64,000 nt of DNA from Symbiodinium natans (Eukaryota; Sar; Dinophyceae; Suessiales; Symbiodiniaceae): contig CAJNDS010002196.1 of assembly GCA_905221605.1 (NCBI GenBank), forward strand, positions 256,001 to 320,000, given 5' to 3'. Made by a program: the position numbers and the translations under genes. Shown here piece after piece: positions 1 to 10,800 of the stretch (the first letter of the stretch is position 1; every line of letters begins with the position of its first letter). A model generated the notes under the pieces. It was not told the DNA's origin, ran no database searches, and worked only from the letters and a program-made list of their open reading frames with translations.

Positions 1-3000
1 CAGGCGGCTCCAAGCGGTCCAGCCGCCCTTTTCCAGGGATGTTCAGCTTCGCTCAGCCATTGCCCGAGTTTGTTCCAGCTCTGGTGCAATCTGCCAATGT
101 CCCTGTCGGGCCAGCTGAGAAGAAGCCTCCGTATCGCCTTGAAATGCTGCGACAAGATGGTGTAGGCTGGATCTACAACTTTGTTCGAGTGGAACTCAAG
201 GGCTGAGTCAGTGCTGGCAAGCGTGGGTCTGCCCAAGGCTGCAGCCAGCAAACTTCTGAACCATTTGCGCCGTTTAGGCGCTACCCCAACCCCTTCATGC
301 CCATACAAGGCAGAGGACCGGATGGAACCGTTGAAGAGTCTAACTCTGATGCTAGTGCTTTTGACTTGCAGCTTGGTTAATTTTCTGGCTCGCTGCCCTC
401 CTTTAGCGTGCCTGCCTTTGGCCACTGTGATTCGCCTCCTCTGCCCCGCAGCATAATCCAGACCAAGGTCCTTGCCTAAGGTTTTGATGGGGGGTTCATG
501 TTCTTCAAGCAAGGATTGCAGCTCTCTGGCAGAGGCCTTGTTTGAGCAGATGAAAGCCGTTTTGGTGGTGCTGACCATCAGGCCCTGATTCTCGAGGTCA
601 GCTTTAAGCTCCCTGTAACACTTGATGGCTTGAGCAGCGACTGTCGGCGCATGAGAATCGACAAAATCTGCTGAGCAATCGTCCACCCACAAATCGATGT
701 GGTGTACAGGGGAGGCAGAGTGCATCTTCGAGATCGGATCGTGGAGCACAACTCTGGAAAGAGCAGGGGCGAGAGGGCAACCTGCTATGAGACCTCTTGT
801 AGCTCGGATGGGGCGAGACAGACTCCCCTGCGCTTCTATGTATCGGCTGCCTGAGTAAAGGCTTAACGCTCTTTCAAGTAGAAGCGGGGGAAAGGAGTGT
901 CGGACACCCTGGGCTAGGAGCTGCCAATGTGGGACAGTCTCATAGAAGGATGTTAGATCAAGGAGAAGTGTAATGGTGTGACGCTTCTCTCTTTTGTTTG
1001 TTTCAGCCCTGATTAGGCGGCGAAGGGCCGTGTCAAGGGAACTGTTCCCTGCCTTTGCCTGATTCCAGGGAGAGGTAGGGTTGTAACTGTTCTCCCACTC
1101 TGTGATAAGGTGCCATCTCGCCTTGCAAAATACCCTGTGGAGGACATGGGTTAACCCAATAGGCCGTTCGGATGTTTCATTTTTGGGGAGCATGGCATAC
1201 TGTGTGATATCACAGTGCTGGGGAAACTGGGCTTCGATTTCCCATTGGCGCACCATGCTAGCCAATTCAAGAATGGCTTCATGAGGTAATGCTCGGAGCA
1301 TTTCATAGCACCACCCATCTGGGCCTGGGGCTTTGTTTGGGACCTTTTTTAGGAGGGAATTCCATTCCTCCACCGAAATGGGCGAGAGGTTGGCTGCTTG
1401 TTTCCTCGCTTGGTTCTGCAGGGCCAAGCGAGGGTCGGTGCCATGAGTGCCGCTCAACCCACTTGGGGCCCACATGTCAGCCCACCATGCCCTTCTGGCG
1501 TGAGGCTTAACCTCCACCGCAAGGTTCGCAAATGGGCGAGTAGTGGTGTTTTCCTCAGTCTTGAGTGCCCGGTAAAGGTGGCGCAGATGGTTTTTCCCAT
1601 CACCTTGGAGCCAGGCCTCGTACTTTTTGGCTTGTTCCTGATGTGCTTTCCTCAGGTGAAGTTTTCGTTGTGTTTCGATGATTTGTCTGACCTCTTTGGC
1701 TTTGGGCCCTTCTTTTCCAAAGTGCTCTTGGATGAGGTTAACCGCTGTCTGGCACCTGAATGCATCGCATTCCTCCCAATTGAGAAGGAGTTGGGAAAGG
1801 TGGGATTGGACCACCTGCTGAAGCTTGGGACTTAGACCAATGCGGAGGCCTTGCCGGTGCCAGACCATAAGTCTACCCCAGAATTTGGACTTCCCACCAG
1901 CCCAGACGAAACCTGTGGGTTTAGGCGGGGCTAGTGGTCCAATATGGGTTTCAACCTGGCAACCCCTGCCTCTGATGTCCGAGGGATAGAGGCTCGCCTC
2001 AACACGCTGAGTAAAACCGGCAAACCCAGCTGTAATGGCGTCATCCGCCCTCGGCTCTAGGAGGAGGCTGGGATAAACCGAGGTGAATTGTCCTTGGAAC
2101 GGTGCCTGTTCATCGTCAACAGGTCTCCGGAAGGGCCTGGCTTGTAGGGTACAGACGCGGAAAACCCCCACATTGAGTGTGTACCGAATGGCGCAATGGG
2201 GCCTGAAGGGAACGTCCCAATCAGTTTTGATTTCAAGCCCATTTGAGACGGTGTGGCTAGCTATGGCAAAGTCGATTTCATTGCCACCCATGATGGTGGG
2301 CTCGTTAGTAGCTAGCACTTTCCCGCGCAGGAGGGACTCAATCGAGGTTTCGAGTATGTCTTGTGGTGGGAGGTTGAAATCCCCCGCTACAAACCATTCA
2401 ATGGTGAGGCCTTTAATGAAGGCAATAAGATCACCGACAATGGTGGGGTTGTGTCCTCCAGTGAGGCCTACACTGGTTTCAAGGTAGATGGAAATAAAAA
2501 CAATGTCCCTCTTCCCGGTTCTACCTACCACAGCCACATACCCTTTACCTTCAACACCAAAGGATCTCAGGAATCGGAAATTTCGATGTTTTTCAACCGC
2601 AATAATGACGCCTCCAGAGTTTTTGCCCCCCTCAGTTGGGTGGGCCGGTAGGGTCCAGGCAGCGTACCCGGCCTGGTCCAACTGATGGATGGCAAGTTGC
2701 TGTTCTTTGGCTGTGAGGTGGGTTTCCTGGAGACACACCCCCTGTGGTCGCCTATCTAGGAGCCACGTTTTGATCTCAGCTCTCCATCTTGTGACATTGG
2801 CAACTGTGATTTCAAATTTTGCTGGTTCGTCTTTGGGCTGCCTTTTTGCATCTGCAATTGCCTCCAAACAAACACTAGGTTCGTTTCTGTGAGTGGCCAG
2901 TTGATGCAATGCATGGTTGGCCGCCCATTCCTCAAGAGACCCTTGGCGGATCGGCATTTTGTCCACCAGTTCCACCAATTCCTCCTCAAATGCAGCAAGT

Positions 3001-3431
3001 GACTGGTCTTTGGCCTTGAGGAGGAGGGAGGTGAATTCATCGTTGGGATTTTCGTCTTCCGCCAGGGCTGAAAACCGGTTGTAGAGATTGATCGGGGAAG
3101 GACCGAACTCCCTCCACTCAGGTGAGATATTGTTTGTAAAAACCCCCCTAGAAAGGGGGAAAGGGTCAAAATCGTCCTCCGTCCCCGGCTTGGATGGTGT
3201 GGTCAAAACAGCCTGAGACTCGGGATTGCCTGAAAGGCTCGCGGAGGGCACACGGGTGCTAGCCTTCTCAACGTCTTTGGACCAAGAAAGCTGGCCCTTC
3301 GCCTTCCACTTCTTTTTATACACAGTGACAAAACCTTGTTCGGCTTCCGAACCTCCTGGCCACAGGTCGGGCTCCTGGTGAGGCCAATAGCCCACTATTA
3401 AACCCCACGTGGCGCCCTCCCGGCCGGGTTC
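1..3431 (-). CDS. LINE ORF2: endonuclease and reverse transcriptase (partial)
   Basis: This is the replication polyprotein of the LINE: it nicks target DNA and reverse-transcribes the element RNA at the nick. I translated most of the frame directly and found no stop from 3431 to the left edge, about 1143 codons. The endonuclease/exonuclease/phosphatase fold lies roughly at residues 200-465. It has an N-terminal core around QGVCLQETHL, the diagnostic AGDFN near residue 350, and GGNEIDFAIAS further on. The reverse transcriptase begins with KAPGPDGW near residue 703. It has LDLTSFYETVP (motif A aspartate) near 826 and LWVDDC (the YVDD-equivalent catalytic pair) near 914. The frame has no obvious AUG: it is the direct in-frame continuation of ORF1 after one UAG at 3432-3434. 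Translation could therefore use readthrough, reinitiation or a non-AUG start. An RNase H or zinc-finger tail may lie outside the window. Confidence 0.9.
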
Positions 3432-4603
3432 CTAACTCCTGGTTTTGGGCGAGCGGCTGCGCTCCCCTTTTTCCTTGCCCCCTTCTTTGACAGAGGTGGG
3501 TGGGGAGGCGCTTTGGGTAGCCAGCTTGCGTCGTTTGCGCTCAAGCTGCACTTCAAGTTCTTCTCGTCTTAGCTCAAGGTCTTCGATTTCCATGTTGGGG
3601 CATCCTTGCTCAATCGCCGCCTTGAGGTCGATTGTTTGTGAGGGGCCGGGCCACTGCCCAGTGATTACCATGTTCTTTTGGTCTGGGGTCAGGGTCACCC
3701 CAATGGCTTCCAACTGGGCTGCAATGGCCTGACCCCCTATACCTGGAGGACTCCCCCCCAATCCAGGCGGGAAACCGGCATGGGCCAGCAGCTGCTCCGC
3801 AGCCTTCTGCCTTCGCTGGAGCTTGTGCTGGGCCTGGGCATCCCGCACCTTTTGGAGTTGGGCTTCATCAAGGGAAAGGCCAATGCTTCCAAGCACCTCG
3901 GACAGATTAAAGTCCTCATCTTCTTCTTGAACGGGCGCCTGAAGTACCTTGTCCCGGAAGGTCTTGGCAAGGGTTTCCATATTTTCCTCAGCCGCTTTCA
4001 GCTCTTGCATCAAGTTTTGCATTTCAACATACAACGCTTTGAGGGCGGCTTTCGATTCGTCAATCTTGGCTTGGAGACGAATTTTGCGGTGGCCTAAGGA
4101 CCGCAGCTTGGTAGATGCCCCTTTGAGCTCGTTCGTGGCTGTTATGGCGGCTTCTTCTGGCGGAACATCAGGAACCTTGTTCCTGTTGTGCAGCGCTGTC
4201 TGGACGTCCGCTGGCAAATCCCCAATGTGGGCCTGCAATAAGTCCAGAAGGGCCACCTCATCCGACGACTTGTCCTCCACGGGGCCCTGAAACCGGCCTT
4301 GGAGAGTTCAACACGGGCAGCTTCGGGAATTTGTTCCCATACCCCTTCCAAGGCCTTGTAGACCTTAGGGGTTCGAGGCGGCTTGGGCGACGGCGGGTTG
4401 GGCGTGCCCCCCATTGCCTCCCCATTCTGGGCTTTGGGCTTAGGGGTTTTGGGGTTCCTCCAGGTGGCAGATTCCCACACTGTAGGACGCCTCCCCTTGG
4501 TGGGCCAGGTCTTTGCACACTTCTTGCATTTGAGGTCCTGCGTGATTAGATCTGTGTAGATCCAATTTCCGCAGCCCTTGCAAACAGTGTATTCCCGACC
4601 CAT
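3432..4603 (-). CDS. LINE ORF1: zinc-ribbon and coiled-coil protein, frameshifted
   Basis: This is probably the RNA-binding chaperone of the LINE. From the AUG at 4603 the protein opens with a four-cysteine ribbon (MGREYTVCKGCGNW, then KCKKC), spaced CX2C-X14-CX2C. A proline- and lysine-rich linker follows. Past about residue 105 this frame becomes basic nonsense, while a second frame beginning near 4280 continues sensibly for 282 codons to the UAG at 3432-3434. That second part contains a charged helical stretch with coiled-coil character (KIRLQAKIDESKAALKALY) and ends in a lysine/arginine/serine-rich tail. The frame change falls at about 4280-4300. It could be a genuine one-base deletion, an assembly error or, less likely, programmed frameshifting. 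The product is recognised by position and architecture, not by a named family. Confidence 0.65.
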
Positions 4604-4886
4604 TGCGGGAGGCTGTGTTGACCACCCTTTCTCCCCCGATGACGGTGGGAGGGTGTGTTGGTCAACCCCCGTTAGGAGCGAACCCCTTTCCGGTGGGTAA
4701 GGTATGCTATGGCACTACAAAGAGACTGGGATTCAAGATGGAGCCTGTTCCCCCACACAAGGTTTGGGCCTCAGGGCTTGTTTCACAGTCGCTTTCCTAC
4801 CACAACACCCCACCGGGGTCTGAGCCGAAACTTGAGCCAAGTCAAAAAAACTTTCACACCCCCTCATGCCTGCAACAGTTGCGTCC
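4604..4886. other. Spacer between LINE ORF1 and copia stop; possible LINE 5' UTR
   Basis: These 283 bases hold no credible gene. On the minus strand, 4820-4840 reads as two adjacent fragments (TTGGCTCAAG then TTTCGGCTCAG). Each resembles the 3' end of the dinoflagellate spliced leader. Sequence from there to the ORF1 start would be the LINE 5' untranslated region. The 46 bases on the copia side include a purine-rich stretch (gcatgagggggtgtgaaag, minus strand) that could be a polypurine tract. No copia 3' LTR matching the other end of the element was found. Confidence 0.35.
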
Positions 4887-7800
4887 TCAAGTCCTGTCTT
4901 CTTCCATAGCTCGTCTCGCACCCTTCAGCATTTCTTCTCCTAACAGCTCAGGGTACACACCTGACGCCGGGAGCTGAAGGTGGATGTGTTGGTGGCTCTC
5001 ATCACAGCGGTTCCTAGCCATACTGTTGATGAAATTCGAAGAGTTACTACAAAACCACCATCTCTTCCAGGCTCTTTCAGAACCCTTCTCGAAGCAACAG
5101 CGATCGACGACACATCCCTTCGCAAGACCAAGACGTTGACTTACAGACCTAAAGACCGTTTCATTCCACAAGTCAGACCTAGCTGGCCACTCGTGAGAAA
5201 GAAGAAGACGCGGACAGTTCGCGTACGGACGGAGAAGGTTCCAAATCCTTCGCCAAGACCTCTTGTGGACCAAAAGAGACTCCCGCCACCTGGCGTAGGA
5301 CTGTCCACCTTTTCGAAATCTCAAATGACGAAGTCCGCACCCAGCCGAACACGGCGTAGACAAGTGCGCATACACCTTCACCCCCTCATGAAGTAACACG
5401 CTAAAGACTTCTTTGAGAAGCTGGTATCCGTTTTCGCTTAACAGATCCACTTGCTTCGTCACTCCAAAATACGCGATACGAGGATTCTTCGAGCAAGCTT
5501 TTGACAAAGAGCTTCCTTCTTCACAGCAGAGCTCAACCACAACATAAGAAGCCTGGTTCCTTGCTACCTTCTCTGCTGCGGCTCGCCAAGAAACAGGGAC
5601 GTTCAGTTCGCAGACTTCATCTGCTGGTTTATTGGGCTCTTGAAACGTGACAGAAACGCTGGTTCCGGAATTTTTCTCTTTCCAGGGGACTGGTTCCGGA
5701 ATGAGGCCACAAGCCTCGCACAAACTGACCAAACTGTCGTTAGTTGGGCTTTTTGTTAGAGCATCTGCCGGGTTGACAGCACCTGGTATGTGCTCAATCG
5801 TGAATCTTCCCAGCTGGACAAGTTCTTGGAGAAAAGCGGCTCTTAACTCAATATGGCGGACTTTCCTCAACAATGTCCCCATTTTGGAAATGGACACGGC
5901 GCTTTCAGAGTCCGAATACCCCTTAAGAAGGTAGTACCCCGTTTCCCGGTCCTTCGGGATGCCCTCCAAGATGGTCTCCGTCAAGAGAGCAATGTACAAA
6001 CCTTCCCTGGCTATTTCAGTAAGCGCCGCAAGCTCACTCTCGGCGCTCGAAAGGGCTGTGGTGGACTGCTTCCTGCTGAACGTCGTTAGACAGCAGCTTT
6101 CCCAAGTAATCACACCACCACTAACAGAATTCAGGCTCCAGCTTGCGTCCGTAAAGCACGATACCGCTTGGGGATCCGCATCGGCTTCCAGGATCTCCCG
6201 AGTCGACGGAAACACCTGAACCTTATGCGGAAGACCTTTGACCCATTTGAGGACATCCCTCATGCATGTTTCAGCTGCCTCGTCAGGGGCCGACTGATGA
6301 CGCCCCAAAAATCCGCAGCAGAACTGCAAATCTGGTCTGGAGAGGGCAGCCCATGCTAGACGCCCTAAGGTCCTACGGTACTTCTCGTGAGCAGCTGGAC
6401 TGATCTTTTCGGTTTGCCCTTTCTTAATGAGGTCAGAGTAGCGCTTCTCCAACGACGGAAGCTTGGGGTTCGGTTTGGTTATCCCATACTCTTCACAGCA
6501 GGAATCCAAATACTTAGCGTCCAGTCCAAAATAGACTCGCTTCTCTCCCTTATTCCTGAAGATTCGCCGTCCTAGAAAGGATACTTCTCCCGCACAATTC
6601 TCATGAAGCTCACCAGTTAGTTTCAGCTTGTAGCGTTTCTGTAGATCTTCGAAAACCTTCTTCCCTTCGGAGGGGTCCTCAGAGTAGATTAACAAATCGT
6701 CAACATAGAAGAGGACCAGCGTCAGACCCTTGGAGGTCTTCCTGCGGTATATCGTCGGGTCCAAGCTTGGACTGAATCCGCTCTGCTCCAAGTGCGAACT
6801 CAGCTCCTTATACCAAGAAAGCGGTGCTGATCTCAGTCCGTTCATGGCTTTGTGTAATCGAAGATACACTTTCTTGTTTCCGGCCTTTTGAGGGATTTTA
6901 GAGTCCGCAATACTCACGTTACTCGGAAGCTCTACGTACTCAGGCCTTGACACTGCTGCATGCATAAAAGCAACGCTCACGTCACAGCTCAACACTGAAC
7001 CTCTTCGACAAAGCAGTGCCAACAGAAGCCGCAATCCCTCCAAACTCGTAGTCGGGCTGTAGATACCTTCAGACAAGGTCGTGCCTCCCATCGAAGCATA
7101 ATCTCTTACTACCAGACGTGACCGGTACAGCCCTTTACGCTTGACCGTGTTGACCCACCGACTGGTAAGTACCCGCCTGCCGCTCTCACGTGCGGACTTT
7201 CGGGCCTCATCTTCAGAGATCACCTTTCCTACTCCGAACGACTCGAGTTCCTCTAGTTCCAACTTCATTGAGGCATACAAAAGGCTCGGATCCAACTGTT
7301 CTCCGGATGTTTCAGAGACCGCATTTCGTGGTACCTGGCACTTGACCCTACTTCCTCCGAATTTCAAGGTAAACGAGTCAGCCACCTCCTGTGAGGTAGC
7401 TCGAAGGTCAGGTCCTCGGTACAAAGACTCCAAGAGGTGATTCGTAAGCCAATCAATCTCCATGTCCTCCATGTTTTCCCCCTCATCAGGCAGGATTCCT
7501 GCCTCACCTTCTTCCGCCGGGGCACTTACGGGAGCATAGGTATCGTCAGCAATCATCTCTTCGTCTTCTTCATTTAAAGGACCAACACCACCTTCCATGA
7601 CTTCATCTTCAGGACCATTACCATCATCAACACCTTCGGGTTCATACAAGACAGGCCGTTCTGGGTCTTTACCATCAAGAACCAAAGACTGCGCAACAGC
7701 GAGGCCTTCGACAGTTCCCACCTCGCACGCTCCATCAACGATTCTTCCGGTCGGAAATACGTCAATCTCCGTACTACCAAAAGGGGCCGCGAAGATCCCT

Positions 7801-10800
7801 CCACCTCGTGCGTTCACGGGTCCTAAGTAAACAGCCTTGACTGTTTTCGCTCCCCTGTATTTAGCAAGATGCGCCTTCGACTTGCTAACTTTTGCCTGAA
7901 CCACACAACCAAAGGGAAGCGTTCTAGTTCGGTGAACTATTTCCTCGTGCAGCAAATCAATGCTGGTGGTGGAGTCACCGTGGCTCGAGGACCACAGATT
8001 GTAACACCTCGACACATAGAACACACAGGCTTGCCACAAGAGACCCCCTAAGGGAAGCTGGTACTTTCCCAGCTCTGCATCTTGACCAGGGAACTTCTTT
8101 AGAGCAATTTGGCGCTCCAAGTCCAACCACACAGCCCAGAAGCCTTGGCGTACCGATTCAACTTGTCGTTCTATCGAGCCTTTGGCTTGTGGCCTATATC
8201 CTGGAACCACATCAACAATGGTTGCGCTGTGGGGGCAGTTTCGGGACCTACTCAGTCTTTCTGCCAAAGCAATAATAGATCCTTCTTGATCCATTCGAAA
8301 CGTCACGGCTTTGCCTACCAGTCCCATCTCACGCAGCACTCTGTTGATGTTAGCAAGCAATTGTGGATCTTCGAGGTTCGGTGCGGGCAGACTGACAGTA
8401 TACCTTGAACCCAGGTGTGTCATCAACAGGACCCTTAGCTTGCCGAAAAAGAAAAAATCAAGACCAACAGTCTGATTCTCCTTTTGAAGACGGCGACGCA
8501 AGCGACGCGCGGGGACACGACCCTTCGACGAACAGCATGAGTCACAGTTGGAATCATAAGGGAAATGGCCTTGAGCACGATGATGATACAAGGCGGTTGA
8601 GGACAACGGAATCCTAAAAGATCCTTCTTCTCCACTGTCCGGTGGTTCCGGTGGGTTCTCTGGAGGCTTGGGGGGTCTTTCAGAAACCTCAGAAGGCTCG
8701 TAATCAGGACTTGACGGTGACGGAACTCCTTCGGGGACCCTTGAAGACGAAGACCCGGGCTCCCCACCACGAGGAGCTTCCAAATCAAAGGGCTCAGCTT
8801 CAGTCCCTTGTCCCGGCACTGGCAGTCCTCTGTGCATCATCCGCAGATGACACACTAATGGACTGCTCGCCGGCGGGCTCTCATCATTGCCCTTTTCAAC
8901 AAGATCAAGCACACCAAGCCAAGCACAAACACTCCCAAGCACACTGCAAGCCTTGCAAAACAACATGTTCAACATGCAACGTGTACGTGTTTGGGGTTTT
9001 GGGGCCTTCCTATGCAAGACAAACTGCTTGTAGCTAGGCACTCGGACCCAGTGGTCCCCACAAAAGATCCTAACACTGCAGCCCTTCCTGCGCGGCCTCA
9101 CTCTAAAGACCTTCCGATCCTTTTCTCCAACGGAACACCTTTTAAACTCGACAAACAAAATGTGGAACCCCCAAAACACTAGACCACCCAAGAGGCTGCA
9201 GAATCCCAAGACGGCCACGATGGCCATGACATCCAGTCCTGGCCCAAGACCATTCCTGTATAGGCTGGCGGTGGTTCGGTTGGGGTTGAAGTTAAGGTTC
9301 GGGATTTGGTGCGTTTCAAAGGGGTTTCGGGCACAAGCAAGCTCAAGCTCAAGCAATCCAAGCGGCAAAGCAAGCTCAAACAACTCATGCTTCACATGTG
9401 TTTCAAGAAAACGAAACCACGCACTCACATCTTTGTTTTCTTCTCGAAAGGAAATTCGGTGCGCCGCGTCGGCGTAGTCCAGGACTCCATCCCGAACACA
9501 AAAGAAAGCTATGATACATTCCAAGCCGGGCCCACGGCTCCAAATCCCCTTCATCCTTTCTTGATCGTTTCTTTTGCGGCAGCCACCACCGCATCGAAGC
9601 TGGGGACATTGGCCGAGCTGCTGGAAGATGGAGCTCCCGATTCGGGAACCGTTGGCATGGAGGGCCCCGGAGCGGGGCGTGGCATCGCCTTTACCGCCGG
9701 CGGCGGCGGCGGAAGAACGAACGAGCGCTCCGTGCCCGTCTGTCCAAGACCAAGAAGGAGGCGGCCGATGGAATCCCCAGGTGGGGCTGTTGAAGCCGGA
9801 GAAGGTGGCTCCAGGGGCATGTCCCCGTCGTCGTGGTGGCCCGGAGTTGCAGCCGAAGTTCCCGGAACCATTGGTGGAGCTGGAGGATCTCGACCACCCA
9901 TCCCTGCTTGCTTCACCATCGGTGGTGGCGCCGTCTCTGGCGTAGGGAGGCAAAGGGCCTCTTGGACTGAGATATTGTCCTCCCGGCACTTCAAGCAAAA
10001 TCTCAGCGCCTCTTCGGGGCCTTCGCCATGGAGGTCTTCGTCGGCCGAAACGGAGGTGGAGCTCGAATCGCTTGATGTAGACCCACCAGGACCAGCACGG
10101 GCCTTCGGCTTCAACCTCCGGCGCGAATCTCGCGCGGCCCTGCGGGCATTGCTGGCCTCCTTCGACCGCAATGCAGCATCTGTTCGAAGCCTCAAACTCG
10201 TAGTGAGCTCGCCCCACGCGACACGTTCGTCGCGATACCGCGTAAAGCGCGGTCCCTCGAAGAGACGCGGCTCGTGAAGGGCCAACAACGGGCGTTCCCC
10301 CGCCTTTGCATTGATAAAGGCGCGCAAGCAGATGAGGAGCCGCTGAAGATACCCCATTGCGCTTATGGAGCATTCGCGCTCTCGGCGATCGTTTCGCCCT
10401 CCAGCGCCCTTGGTAACGACGCCCAGCCTGTCCATGGCTGACAGGACGTCGTGGGGCCTCAGCCCCCATTCGAAGAGGCCTTTGCCTTGGAGAAGAAGAT
10501 GGAGGCGCTCTTCTGCAGCCAAGTCTTGATCCACAGTGGAGGTGGCCACCTCCCGAAACCTTTTGGGACGGCGACCCTCTTCTTGCACAGGTTCGGGAAG
10601 TAGCTGTGGTGGATGTGGACCTTCCGGAAACCGCGGAAGCACCGAGTGCCACGGAGTCGGGGCTGCATATTCGCTGGGACGAACCAAAGTTGCAGACCCA
10701 CCAAAGATCTGGCGCGTAATCGCCGGAGACCCCAGATGCTGCACCACATAGGCCTCGCCTATGGTCCCGGCCATGGCGAGGGAATCGTACATGGCACTTG

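Larger units (their letters stand above)
1..4840 (-). mobile_element. LINE-type (non-LTR) retrotransposon, cut by left window edge
   Basis: The minus strand carries two consecutive ORFs with the order typical of autonomous LINEs: a short nucleic-acid-binding ORF1, then ORF2 with an apurinic/apyrimidinic-type endonuclease followed by a reverse transcriptase. ORF2 is still open at position 1, so the 3' end, any tail and the target-site duplication lie outside the window. The 5' end is not certain. A candidate boundary is 4820-4840, where two tandem fragments resembling the end of the dinoflagellate spliced leader sit 46 bp from the stop codon of the neighbouring copia element. The element is probably recent, because ORF2 has no stop or frameshift over more than 1100 codons, although ORF1 appears frameshifted. 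Confidence 0.85.
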
